Part shown: positions 38,178 to 46,706 of the stretch, one piece after another | How the letters are laid out: every line of letters begins with the position of its first letter | Numbering within the stretch: position 1 is the stretch's first letter | Assembly (NCBI RefSeq): GCF_022524345.1 | Contig: NZ_JAKWJU010000002.1 | Coordinates: 3,286,001-3,350,000, forward strand | Length of the DNA stretch: 64,000 nucleotides | Origin: Streptomyces marispadix | Lineage (GTDB): Bacteria; Actinomycetota; Actinomycetes; Streptomycetales; Streptomycetaceae | Direction: 5' to 3' | Position numbers and translations under genes: made by a program | The notes under the pieces: generated by a model | What the model was told of the DNA's origin: nothing | What the model saw: only the letters and a program-made list of their open reading frames with translations | Databases searched by the model: none

Positions 38178-39251
38178 ATGGCAGGCTCTGTTCAGCACGA
38201 GCCTTATGTCGAGGAGAGTGAACCGTTGCGGTCCGACGCCAATACCGCGGGACCGATGGCCGACCCGGTCCCCGGCCCCCGTTCGGAATCGGTGGATGTT
38301 TCACGTGAAACTCCGCCTCCGATGGACGATACGCCGATCGGTCGCGCCGCCCAGCAGGCGGTAGAGGCGATGAACCGTGCCGGCGAAGGCCTCCCGAGGC
38401 CCGAGCAGACACGAATCATGGTCGTGGCCAACCAGAAGGGTGGGGTCGGCAAGACCACCACCACCGTGAACTTGGCCGCCTCCCTGGCCTTGCACGGTGC
38501 CCGGGTCCTGGTGATCGACTTGGACCCCCAGGGGAACGCGTCAACTGCCCTGGGTGTCGACCACCATTCGGAAGTGCCGTCGATCTACGACGTCTTGGTC
38601 GAGAGCATGCCGCTGGCCGACGTCGTCAAGCCGGTGCCTGACGTAGAGGGTCTCTTCTGTGCGCCCGCCACCATCGATCTCGCCGGTGCGGAGATCGAAT
38701 TGGTGTCACTGGTGGCGCGCGAGAGTCGTCTCCAGCGCGCCTTGAGCGCGTACGAGCAGCCGCTGGACTACGTACTGATCGACTGCCCGCCGTCGCTGGG
38801 CCTGTTGACGGTCAACGCGTTGGTGGCCGGTGCCGAGGTGCTCATCCCGATCCAGTGCGAGTACTACGCGCTGGAGGGGCTGGGCCAGTTGCTCCGTAAC
38901 GTCGATCTGGTCAAGGGCCATCTCAATACGCGGCTGCACGTCTCTACGATCATCCTCACCATGTACGACGGCCGGACCCGTCTGGCTTCACAGGTGGCGG
39001 ACGAGGTTCGCAGCCACTTCAGTGCCGAGGTACTGCGGACGAACATTCCTCGTTCCGTACGTATCTCGGAGGCTCCCAGCTACGGACAGACGGTTCTGAC
39101 CTACGATCCTGGGTCGAGCGGTTCGCTGTCCTATCTGGAGGCTGCCCGTGAGATCGCGTTGCGGGATCCGAACGTGCAACAGCGCCACGAAGAGTCGGCT
39201 CAGCAGTTGCAGCAACAGCAGAACAGCACCATGCCGGAGGGGACGCAGTGA
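38178..39251 (+). CDS. parA: Chromosome partitioning ATPase ParA
   Basis: I choose ATG 38178, which gives 357 residues; no ribosome site is strong, and the open frame extends back to GTG 37998 through a parS site. Deviant Walker [11 protein letters not shown], Walker A' [12 protein letters not shown] and Walker [11 protein letters not shown] are intact. ParA moves ParB-parS complexes and, in streptomycetes, organises segregation in sporulating hyphae. An in-frame parS (38298-38311) encodes the residues VSRET near its N-terminus. A Gln-rich tail precedes the GTG of parB, which overlaps the stop. Confidence 0.93.
   Translation: MAGSVQHEPYVEESEPLRSDANTAGPMADPVPGPRSESVDVSRETPPPMDDTPIGRAAQQAVEAMNRAGEGLPRPEQTRIMVVANQKGGVGKTTTTVNLAASLALHGARVLVIDLDPQGNASTALGVDHHSEVPSIYDVLVESMPLADVVKPVPDVEGLFCAPATIDLAGAEIELVSLVARESRLQRALSAYEQPLDYVLIDCPPSLGLLTVNALVAGAEVLIPIQCEYYALEGLGQLLRNVDLVKGHLNTRLHVSTIILTMYDGRTRLASQVADEVRSHFSAEVLRTNIPRSVRISEAPSYGQTVLTYDPGSSGSLSYLEAAREIALRDPNVQQRHEESAQQLQQQQNSTMPEGTQ
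38298..38311. promoter_or_regulatory. parS site (perfect) inside parA
   Basis: GTTTCACGTGAAAC within the parA reading frame, read as part of DVSRETP. Confidence 0.92.
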
Positions 39252-40389
39252 GTGATCGACGTAGGGGGCTGGGCCGGGGACTTGGGGCGCTGATCCCGGC
39301 GGCGCCGGCATCCGGGGCCGAGGAGGGGAGCCCTTCAGTCGACGCCAACGGCGCGACCTCTCCGAGTGCGGTCCCCGTGATTCCACCGGATCGTGGTGTG
39401 GCGGCCGCCAAGGTGACTGCGCTACGAGACAGCGAGGCGCAGGACGAGGTTCCACGTGAAACATCGTCTGCAGCCGAGGCGGATGGCGGCACTGATGAAG
39501 CTGTGCCCGTGGGGGCGCACTTCGCAGAGGTGCCGCTGGAGGCGATCACGCCCAACCCGCGTCAGCCGCGCGAGGTCTTCGACGAGGACGCTCTGGCGGA
39601 ACTCGTCACCTCCATCAAAGAGGTCGGGCTGCTCCAGCCCATCGTCGTACGGCAGTTGGGCCCGGAGCGCTATGAACTCATCATGGGTGAGCGGCGCTGG
39701 CGTGCCTGCCGCGAGGCGGAGCTGGAGCGCATTCCGGCGATCGTCAGGGCAACGGACGACGAGAAGCTGTTGCTGGATGCACTCCTGGAGAACCTCCACC
39801 GGGCACAGCTCAATCCGCTGGAAGAGGCTGCCGCCTACGACCAGTTGCTGAAGGACTTCAACTGCACTCACGACCAGCTCGCCGACCGGATCGGCCGCTC
39901 GCGTCCGCAAGTTTCCAACACGCTTCGGCTGCTGCGGCTCTCGCCTTCGGTGCAGCGTCGTGTTGCCGCCGGTGTCCTGTCGGCTGGGCATGCGCGTGCA
40001 CTGCTCTCCGTGGAGGATGGTGAGGAGCAGGACCGCCTCGCCCATCGCATCGTCGCCGAAGGTCTCTCGGTGCGTGCTGTGGAGGAGATCGTGACGATGA
40101 CGAGCTCCTCGCCGAAGAGCTCGTCGAAGTCGAAGGGTCCGCGTGCGGGGAAGCGGGTCTCCCCGCCCTGGATGATCTGGCCGGGCGCCTTTCTGACCGC
40201 TTCGAGACCCGAGTGAAGGTCGACCTGGGCCAGAAGAAGGGAAAGATCGTCGTCGAGTTCGCTTCGGTAGACGATCTCGACCGGATCCTTGGGCAGTTGG
40301 CCCCCGGTGAGGGCCGCGTGCTGGGACAGCAACTGAAAGCTGAGAAGGATGAGTCGGCCGACGCGGAGGCGGAGGAGAACGACGACTGA
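39248..40389 (+). CDS. parB: Chromosome partitioning protein ParB, frameshifted near its C-terminus
   Basis: GTG 39248 overlaps parA. The N-terminal CTPase/ParB domain ([47 protein letters not shown]) and the helix-turn-helix ([17 protein letters not shown]) are intact. After residue 305 or so the frame goes off at a CCCC run (40161-40164) and stops at 40216. One added base there restores the family ending [21 protein letters not shown] ... to TGA 40389 (380 residues). That part is the dimerisation domain. Either a sequence error or a real truncation; error is more likely in view of two similar cases in the window. Confidence 0.9.
39449..39462. promoter_or_regulatory. Degenerate parS inside parB
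   Basis: GTTCCACGTGAAAC, one mismatch to consensus, encoding VPRET in ParB. Confidence 0.6.
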
Positions 40390-40460
40390 AGCAGTGCGCG
40401 GGAACCGCGCGAGCGGCGGGAACCGGCTTCGCCGATATCGCCGCGCAAGAACCGTGATGA

Positions 40461-40499
40461 CTGTCGCCCCATGGATACGATGGATCCATGGGGCGACAG
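40461..40499 (+). promoter_or_regulatory. 16-bp perfect hairpin covering the GNAT start codon
   Basis: The arms 40461-40476 and 40484-40499 are perfect complements with a 7-base loop. The ATG of the acetyltransferase gene (40488) lies in the 3' arm. No Shine-Dalgarno sequence precedes it. The hairpin could end parAB transcription or hide the start codon. Confidence 0.65.
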
Positions 40500-41105
40500 C
40501 TCGTTCCGCTCACGCTGGACAACCTCACCGACCTTCCCGGGCGTTGCCGCGCCTGCGTGTTCTGGGAGCTCGATCCCGTCAGCGGCGAGGCAGCGGTCCA
40601 AGCAGGGCGGCCGGAGGTCGAGAAGGAATCATGGATCTCGGCGGTGCTGCTGGAGTGGGGCTCCTGCGGCCGAGTCGTCTACGTTGACGAGAAGCCGGTC
40701 GGCTTCGTCTTGTACGCACCTCCCGCTTACGTGCCTCGGTCGGTCGCGTTCCCCACGAGCCCCGTCTCCCCTGACGCCGTCCAGTTGATGACGGCGTGGC
40801 TGATGCCGGAGTACCAGGGGCAGGGGCTGGGCCGCGTCATCGTGCAGACCGTGGCGAAGGATCTGCTGCGTCGAGGCTTCAAGGCGATCGAGGCGTTCGG
40901 CGACGCACGCTGGTCCGGGCCCGCCTGTCTGGTCCCCGCAGAACATCTGCTGTCGGTGGGCTTCAAGACCGTACGGCCGCATCACAACTTCCCCAGGATG
41001 CGGCTCGAGTTGCGGTCGACGGTCTCGTGGCGTGAGGACGTCGAGCGGGCTCTCGATCAACTGCTGGGGGCGGTCCAGAAGGACCGGGTGCTGCGGCCAC
41101 TGTGA
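40488..41105 (+). CDS. GNAT-family N-acetyltransferase
   Basis: 205 residues from ATG 40488. The acetyl-CoA motif A is AWLMPEYQGQGLGRVIVQTVAKDLLRRG (QGQGLG at its core), and the N-terminal block LTLDNLTDLPGRCRACVFWELDP with its Cys pair is conserved in this streptomycete family. The gene is the constant neighbour of parB in the genus. The substrate is unknown. It lacks a ribosome site and starts within a hairpin. Confidence 0.88.
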   Translation: MGRQLVPLTLDNLTDLPGRCRACVFWELDPVSGEAAVQAGRPEVEKESWISAVLLEWGSCGRVVYVDEKPVGFVLYAPPAYVPRSVAFPTSPVSPDAVQLMTAWLMPEYQGQGLGRVIVQTVAKDLLRRGFKAIEAFGDARWSGPACLVPAEHLLSVGFKTVRPHHNFPRMRLELRSTVSWREDVERALDQLLGAVQKDRVLRPL

Positions 41106-41215
41106 ACGTGCCGTCCGCGAGCGCGCTGAGAGGGCCGTTGGGTGAAGTCAGTTTGGGCAGGCGCCGGTTGGACTTAGAAGCCGAACCGCGAGCCGACGCG
41201 GGAGCCGAGACGCTG

Positions 41216-41229
41216 GTTTCACGTGAAAC
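41216..41229. promoter_or_regulatory. parS site (perfect) in a terminator hairpin
   Basis: GTTTCACGTGAAAC, forming the outer left arm of the hairpin 41219-41263. Confidence 0.92.
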
Positions 41230-41263
41230 GGCCCGGCGGTGTTCGCCGGGCCGTTTCACGTGA
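41219..41263. terminator. Bidirectional terminator built on two facing parS sequences
   Basis: A perfect 20-bp stem (41219-41238 with 41244-41263) and a 5-base GTGTT loop, between two convergent genes (GNAT and trxA). The right arm ends in a degenerate parS, GTTTCACGTGAGTC (41253-41266). Confidence 0.8.
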
Positions 41264-41301
41264 GTCCCTTCGAGGGCTTCCTACGAAGCGACTCCTCGTC
41301 C

Positions 41302-41631
41302 TCAGCCGATGAACTCGGAGAGGTCCTTCTCGATCGCCGCCCGCGGCTTCGCGCCGACGATGGTCTTGACGACCTCACCGCCCTTGTAGACGTTCATCGT
41401 CGGGATCGACATGATCCCGTACTTGGCGGCGACAGCCGGGTTCTCGTCGATGTTGAGCTTGACGACGGTCAGCTTGTCGCTGTGCTCGTCCGCGATCGCC
41501 TCCAGGGAGGGAGCGATCTGACGGCACGGACCGCACCAGGCAGCCCAGAAGTCGACGAGCACAGGCTTGTCGCTCTTGAGCACGACCTCGTCGAAGTCGG
41601 CGTCGGTCGCGGTCACGGTGGCACCGGCCAT
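41302..41631 (-). CDS. trxA: Thioredoxin
   Basis: ATG 41631 has GAGGAGAACAACC in front; upstream codons of the longer frame belong to the spacer. The 109-residue protein has the redox site WAAWCGPCRQ and the cis-proline segment MSIPTMNVYKGG. It reduces disulfides, is itself reduced by TrxB, and lies 77 bases behind trxB. It is the mycobacterial trxC-type position. Confidence 0.97.
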   Translation of the reverse strand: MAGATVTATDADFDEVVLKSDKPVLVDFWAAWCGPCRQIAPSLEAIADEHSDKLTVVKLNIDENPAVAAKYGIMSIPTMNVYKGGEVVKTIVGAKPRAAIEKDLSEFIG

Positions 41632-41708
41632 GGTTGTTCTCCTCGTTTCTTGTGATGGTGCGGGTGGCGCGTGGATGTCTGTGTCTGCGTACGGCCGCGG
41701 CGGTCGGC

Positions 41709-42713
41709 TCACACCACCGCGGTCTCGGCCGCCTCCTGGGCTTCTTCGGTCTTCTCCGGCTCTGCGGGCTCGGTCCCGTCGAGCTGGGCGGCGAGGTAGC
41801 GCTCGGCGTCGAGGGCGGCGGAGCAGCCGGTGCCTGCCGCGGTGACGGCCTGGCGGTAGGTGTGGTCGACGACGTCGCCGGCGGCGAAGACGCCCGGCAC
41901 ATTGGTACGGGTCGAGGGGGCGTCGACCTTCAGGTAGCCCTCGTCGTCCAGAGTGAGCACGCCCTTGAAGAGGTCGACGCGGGGGTCGTGCCCGATCGCG
42001 ACGAAGAGGCCCGTCACTGGAAGTTCGGACGTGTCGCCGTTCTTGGTGTTGCGAAGGGTCAGGCCGGAGAGCTTGCCGTCTTTCTCGTGGATCGTGGCGA
42101 CCTCGCTGTCCCAGGCGAAGCTGATCTTCGGGTCCGCGAAGGCGCGTTCCTGCATGGCCTTGGAGGCGCGGAGCGCGTCGCGGCGGTGTACGACGGTGAC
42201 GGAGTTGGCGAAGCGGGAGAGGAACGTCGCCTCTTCCATCGCGGTGTCGCCACCGCCGACGACGGCGATGTCCTGGTTGCGGAAGAAGAAGCCGTCACAC
42301 GTGGCGCAGTAGGAGACCCCGCGTCCGGAGAGTTCTTCCTCGCGGGGCAGCCCCAGCGCGCGGTACGCCGAACCCGTCGCGACGATGACCGCGCGGGCAC
42401 GGTACTCCGTGCCCGCGGAATCGGTGACGGTCTTGATCTCGCCGGAGAAGTCGATCGCGGTGACGTCGTCCGGGATCAGCTCGGCGCCGAAGCGCTCCGC
42501 CTGGCCGCGCATCTGGTCCATCAGCTCGGGACCCATGATGCCATCGGTGTAGCCCGGATAATTCTCGACCTCGGTGGTGTTCATGAGCGCACCGCCCGCT
42601 GTCACGGACCCTTCGAACACCAGCGGCTTCAGCGACGCACGCGCCGTGTAGAGCGCGGCGGTATAGCCGGCGGGCCCTGAGCCGATGATGATCACGTTAC
42701 GGACGTCGCTCAC
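41709..42713 (-). CDS. trxB: Thioredoxin reductase
   Basis: 334 residues from GTG 42713 with GGAAGAC upstream. The FAD motif is [15 protein letters not shown], the redox dithiol CATC in [11 protein letters not shown], the NADPH motif [12 protein letters not shown], and the second FAD motif [21 protein letters not shown]. An acidic Ala/Glu-rich tail of about 25 residues extends beyond the usual end. Confidence 0.97.
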   Translation of the reverse strand: MSDVRNVIIIGSGPAGYTAALYTARASLKPLVFEGSVTAGGALMNTTEVENYPGYTDGIMGPELMDQMRGQAERFGAELIPDDVTAIDFSGEIKTVTDSAGTEYRARAVIVATGSAYRALGLPREEELSGRGVSYCATCDGFFFRNQDIAVVGGGDTAMEEATFLSRFANSVTVVHRRDALRASKAMQERAFADPKISFAWDSEVATIHEKDGKLSGLTLRNTKNGDTSELPVTGLFVAIGHDPRVDLFKGVLTLDDEGYLKVDAPSTRTNVPGVFAAGDVVDHTYRQAVTAAGTGCSAALDAERYLAAQLDGTEPAEPEKTEEAQEAAETAVV

Positions 42714-42833
42714 GGGAGTCTTCCTTGTCTGCCGACTGCTTTCCGGTCTGTGAGGTTCTCACCCCACCCAACGGATCCTAGGGGGCAGACATTCCCATCG
42801 GTGCGGCCCGTCAGGCGTAGTGGGCGCTCCGTG

Positions 42834-43850
42834 TCAGCGGCGAGAGTACGTGTGCTTGGCGAGCAGGGTGCCCGGGCCGCCGTTCCCTCCCTCGACACAG
42901 GACGAGTCGACGACGTAAGCGTCTACGCGCTTGGGGTCGCTCTCGTGCGGCATGACGACGAGGAAGGCGGTGCGTCCCTTGTACGGGGCGTGCTCGTCCA
43001 TCGCCAACGGTTTCTCCGTACGGTCGATGCCCGCGCGTACACAGGACGGCATGGAATTCGCTCCGCCCGCGAGCGGGCTGTTCTCCGGGCTTTCCTTCGT
43101 CTTGAAGTCGCTCGAAGGGGTGCCGCCGGCGCCGCCGGTGGACTCCCCGGACTCATGCTCCGCGAGTAGACCGTGGACGTGCTTCTCCAATGCGCTTCCC
43201 GCGGCGGCCGTATGTCCGCCCTTGGGGCCTCCCGCGGTGGACGGTGCCGAGTCGCCCATGGACTGGATGACGATGCCGCCGAGTGCGAGAGCGACGACTG
43301 CGCCCGCCCCGGCGAGGACCGCAGAGCGCCAACGTCGCGCTCGCCGGGCGGGACGGTGCCGTCCCGGACCGCTGCTTCCGCCCCCGGGGCGCCCTGCCGG
43401 GCGGTCGGCGGCTCTACGCGCGATGCTTGTTTCACGTGAAACCGCGCCAGCCGTGTGTCTGTGAGACGCCTCCGACGCTGTCTCACGTACGGATCTGGAG
43501 TACGGATCGCTCTGGACGGAAGAGACGGCAGAAGCGGCGCCTGTTTCACGTGAAACCGTGGACGGGTCGCGCCCCGAGGATGCGCCGAGCCCCTCGGTGG
43601 CTAGAGCGGCATCGATCCGCCCTGCGATGTCTTCGGGCATCGGGGCCGCGTTCGGCATTGCCCCCAGCGTCTCCCGGATCCCCTCCAGCGAGACCAGCAC
43701 ATCCGCGCAGAGGCGGCAGTCGGCGAGGTGGGCGTGAAGCGCCGACGAACGGTCCGCGGGGAGCAGGTCCTCATTGAGCGCGGAGATCTCCGCGACGTCC
43801 GGGTGGCCGTCGGTGCTGCGCGCGCCGGACGTGAAAGGGGTGGATGTCAT
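42834..43850 (-). CDS. Membrane anti-sigma factor (zinc-finger/ZAS-like), partner of SigM
   Basis: 338 residues; ATG 43850 overlaps the sigM stop (ATGA). The N-terminus has the HxxxCxxC motif (HLADCRLC) of anti-sigma domains that clamp ECF sigma factors. A middle region is disordered. One transmembrane helix (AVLAGAGAVVALALGGIVIQSM) leads to an extracellular domain with two cysteines. Two perfect parS sites lie in frame and encode VSRET twice (STVSRETG and AVSRETSI) in the disordered part. It presumably retains SigM at the membrane until an unknown signal releases it. Confidence 0.88.
   Translation of the reverse strand: MTSTPFTSGARSTDGHPDVAEISALNEDLLPADRSSALHAHLADCRLCADVLVSLEGIRETLGAMPNAAPMPEDIAGRIDAALATEGLGASSGRDPSTVSRETGAASAVSSVQSDPYSRSVRETASEASHRHTAGAVSRETSIARRAADRPAGRPGGGSSGPGRHRPARRARRWRSAVLAGAGAVVALALGGIVIQSMGDSAPSTAGGPKGGHTAAAGSALEKHVHGLLAEHESGESTGGAGGTPSSDFKTKESPENSPLAGGANSMPSCVRAGIDRTEKPLAMDEHAPYKGRTAFLVVMPHESDPKRVDAYVVDSSCVEGGNGGPGTLLAKHTYSRR
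43429..43442. promoter_or_regulatory. parS site (perfect) inside the anti-sigma gene
   Basis: GTTTCACGTGAAAC, encoding VSRET on the minus strand. Confidence 0.92.
43543..43556. promoter_or_regulatory. Second parS site (perfect) inside the anti-sigma gene
   Basis: GTTTCACGTGAAAC, 114 bp from its neighbour and in the same reading phase of the gene. Confidence 0.92.
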
Positions 43851-44641
43851 GTGTGTTCTCCTCCTCCTTTCACGGCTCCGGGTCGTTGCGTGACGCCTTC
43901 CTGCGGTGGGACGGATGGCTCTCTGGTCCGGTTCCTTCCGCCCGTCTGTGACCTACCCCTCTCCTCGCCGCTGGGGCGCAGATGGGATACGAGGGGCAGC
44001 AGCCGCGCGCGGCCGCGGGCGCAGCGGCTCTTGACCGTCCCGACGGCGATGCCGAGGACTTCGGCTGCTTCCGCGACCGGGTAGCCCTGCATGTCGACGA
44101 GCACGAGGGCCGCCCGCTGTTCCGCGGGGAGCTGGGAGAGGGCGGCGACGAGTTGCCGGTTGAGGTCCTGGCGTTCGGCGGGGAGGGCCGCGGATTCATG
44201 CGGCTCCAGGAGCAGGTCCAGGCGCTCGGTGTCGTCGGTGAGTTGGGTGCGGCGGGAGGCGGCCTTGCGTGCCCGGTCGAGGCACGCGTTGACGGTGATG
44301 CGGTGCAGCCAGGTCGTGACGGCGGACTGGCCCCGGAAGGTGTGGGCCGCGCGATACGCGGAGATCAGGGCGTCCTGCACCGCGTCGGCGGCCTCTTCGC
44401 GGTCGCCGAGGGTGCGTATCGCCACGGCCCAGAGCCGGTCGCGGTGCCGTCGTACGAGTTCGCCGAAGGCTTCGGGGTCGCCTTCGACGTGCCGGGCGAG
44501 GAGTTCCCGGTCGTTCGGTGCGTCAGGCCCCCAGTCCTGCGCAGGCACAGGGGATCCCTTGGATCTCTCGCCCGCACCGGGGCCGCCTCGCCCATGTCTG
44601 GCGCGGCGGCGCATCCGCTTGCCGCCGCTGTCGTCGCTCAC
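43847..44641 (-). CDS. sigM: ECF RNA polymerase sigma factor SigM
   Basis: 264 residues from GTG 44641 behind GGGAGGCG. Region 2 (ARHVEGDPEAFGELVRRHRD, DREEAADAVQDALISAYRA, SAVTTWLHRITVNACLD) and region 4 (LSQLPAEQRAALVLVDMQGY, VAEAAEVLGIAVGTVKSRCARGRARL) are complete. About 35 disordered residues lie at each end. Position between murJ/pseudokinase and trxB matches mycobacterial sigM. It probably reads an envelope or oxidative stress regulon, but the target is not visible here. Confidence 0.92.
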   Translation of the reverse strand: MSDDSGGKRMRRRARHGRGGPGAGERSKGSPVPAQDWGPDAPNDRELLARHVEGDPEAFGELVRRHRDRLWAVAIRTLGDREEAADAVQDALISAYRAAHTFRGQSAVTTWLHRITVNACLDRARKAASRRTQLTDDTERLDLLLEPHESAALPAERQDLNRQLVAALSQLPAEQRAALVLVDMQGYPVAEAAEVLGIAVGTVKSRCARGRARLLPLVSHLRPSGEERGRSQTGGRNRTREPSVPPQEGVTQRPGAVKGGGEHT

Positions 44642-44701
44642 CGTCGGACGCCTCCCGTCATTCCTCGCCCGCCGGCCGTGCCGTGCGTCAGTGTCGAGGG
44701 A

Positions 44702-46594
44702 TCAGCTCTTTACCTGGATCTCTGTGATCCGGCCACGGTAGTTGCCGTCGTCCGAGAGCGGGAGCTTGGTGAGCCATACCAATACGTATTGAGTTCTGAT
44801 GGGTTTCTTGGCCTTGAGGTTCAGATGCTCGCCGGTGCCGCCGCTGACCTTGCTGAAGCCGCGGAGGGTGGTGGGCATCGTGGCGGTGTCCTTGGGCGCC
44901 GCGAGGAAGTGGGCCGTGGTGGCGCCCATGAAATCGACCTTGACGGAGCTCACCTGCTGCGGCTTGCCGAGGTCGAGGATGAGCCCGGCGCCGGGCTTGA
45001 GGTGCCCGAAGTCGGGGCGGCCGTAGTACTTCTGCGTCAGCCAGTACGTGCCGGGGGCGCCGTCGTAGGCGTCGGGGACCTTGGCCGGGTTCTCGCTGCC
45101 GTTGCCGCCGGGCGGCGGGTCGAAGTCCTTGGCGTCGACGATCTTCACGGGCTTGCCGGTGCCGCCCGTCTCGTCGTTGCCGTTCGTCTGGCCCACGCCC
45201 TCGCCGGGGGAGTTGTCGCCCTTGAGGAGTGTGTCGGCGACCTGCCAGCTTCCCAGGCCGAGTGCCGCGATCAGCAGCGCGGAGACGCCCCACTTGAGGA
45301 TCTTGCCCGTACGGCCGGGGAGCGCGGGCGGCGCGGAGTTCCCCGAGGGCGCCGCGTGGCTGCCGCCCCTGCCGGGCGCGGGCCGGGGTGCCTGTGAACC
45401 CTGTCCGTAGGCGCCCTGCTGGTAGTTGCTGCGCTGATACGGACGTGGCGAGGCGAAGCTCGGCTCCGGCGGGCGGATCTTCGGCAGCGCGGAGGCCGCC
45501 TTCGCCAGCTCCTCGGGGGTGGCGCAGGGCTGCTCCTGACTGGAGGCGGTGGCGCCGTCGTTGACGAGTGCGCGCATCGCGAGCTGTGAGAGCCCTCGGT
45601 GGACGCCGGCGCGCACCTGGTCGGGGGCGACGAGTGTGCGCTTCGCGAGGGAGCCGACACCGGACAGCCCGTAGGCGTCCTCCTCGTACGGCCAGCGCTG
45701 GGTCAGAGCGGCGTAGAGCAGTGCGCCGATGCCCTCGGTGTCGGCGCGCTGCGGGGTGTCGCTGCTGATGCCGCGCAGGGCGGCGCTCACCGCCAGGCCG
45801 CGGATGCGGTACTGCCCGGAGCCGGTGCGCAGCACCGTGCCGGGCGTCAGCCGCAGATGAGCCAGTCCCTCACGGTGAGCGGCGGCCATGGCCTGGGAGA
45901 GCTGGGTGACGAGCTCGTACGCCTCGTGCGGTTCGAGAGCCCCCGCGGCGAGGATGTCGGTGAGGGGTGTGGCGTCGGGGAGCCACTCGTGGACGACGTA
46001 GACGAGATCGTGGTCCTCCACGGCGTCGAGGACCTGGACGAAGCGCGGGTCGCCGAGCAGCGCGGAGGAGCGTGCGGCGGACAGCACCGTACGGGCGCGG
46101 GGATGGCCTGCGGGCAGGACGTGTACGCCGACGGCGCGGCGCAGTTTCTCGTCGACCGCACGCCAGCTACTGAATCCGTCCAGACGGGTGACGCACTCCT
46201 CGAGCCGGTACCGCCTGGCGAGCTTGTGGCCGCTGTGCAGTTCCGGCGGCACGGGGGCCGGAGCCTCGGCAGGCGCCTCCGGGGCTGCCGCGGCGTCGCC
46301 GCCCTGAAGGTCGCCCTGTGCGGGCTGCTGCGGCTGCTGTGCCTGGGCGTCGGTTGGTGCTCCGTTCTGCGCCGGGGCGCCGTCGTTGCTGCCGCTGCCG
46401 ACGGTGTCGCTGTCCTGGCTGCCGGAGGCGGCGGAGTGGGCGGCGTCGGGTCTGGTGTCCTCCGGGGGCCGGTCGCTGCCGCTCTGTCCGTTCGTCGCGC
46501 TGTCGACGCTGGCCTTGTCCGCCCGTGCGGTGAGTGCGTTCTCGTCACCGCTGTTCTCAGCCACGCCGACGGCAGCCGTGCTCCGTTCCGCCAC
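44702..46594 (-). CDS. Membrane pseudokinase with discoidin-like extracellular domain
   Basis: GTG 46594 with GGGGAGGCAGGAACG upstream; 630 residues. A disordered Ala/Gln/Pro N-terminus (about 125) precedes a protein-kinase fold (YRLEECVTRLDGFSSWRAVDEKL...). The HRD loop is replaced by AHLRLTPGTVL and DFG by RGLAVSA, so it should be catalytically dead. A transmembrane helix (about 430-452) and a C-terminal F5/8C-like domain (GLILDLGKPQQVSSVKVDFMG) follow. In mycobacteria a similar pseudokinase is fused to MurJ and recruits FhaA; here it is separate and encoded just after murJ. Confidence 0.85.
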   Translation of the reverse strand: MAERSTAAVGVAENSGDENALTARADKASVDSATNGQSGSDRPPEDTRPDAAHSAASGSQDSDTVGSGSNDGAPAQNGAPTDAQAQQPQQPAQGDLQGGDAAAAPEAPAEAPAPVPPELHSGHKLARRYRLEECVTRLDGFSSWRAVDEKLRRAVGVHVLPAGHPRARTVLSAARSSALLGDPRFVQVLDAVEDHDLVYVVHEWLPDATPLTDILAAGALEPHEAYELVTQLSQAMAAAHREGLAHLRLTPGTVLRTGSGQYRIRGLAVSAALRGISSDTPQRADTEGIGALLYAALTQRWPYEEDAYGLSGVGSLAKRTLVAPDQVRAGVHRGLSQLAMRALVNDGATASSQEQPCATPEELAKAASALPKIRPPEPSFASPRPYQRSNYQQGAYGQGSQAPRPAPGRGGSHAAPSGNSAPPALPGRTGKILKWGVSALLIAALGLGSWQVADTLLKGDNSPGEGVGQTNGNDETGGTGKPVKIVDAKDFDPPPGGNGSENPAKVPDAYDGAPGTYWLTQKYYGRPDFGHLKPGAGLILDLGKPQQVSSVKVDFMGATTAHFLAAPKDTATMPTTLRGFSKVSGGTGEHLNLKAKKPIRTQYVLVWLTKLPLSDDGNYRGRITEIQVKS

Positions 46595-46706
46595 CGTCGT
46601 TCCTGCCTCCCCAATTCGTTGCAGCCACATCAGTGCAACAGCTCGACAATTGTGCCCACAGTCCGCCGCTATGCACGACACTCAGTGGCCGCGGATGGTT
46701 GTACGG

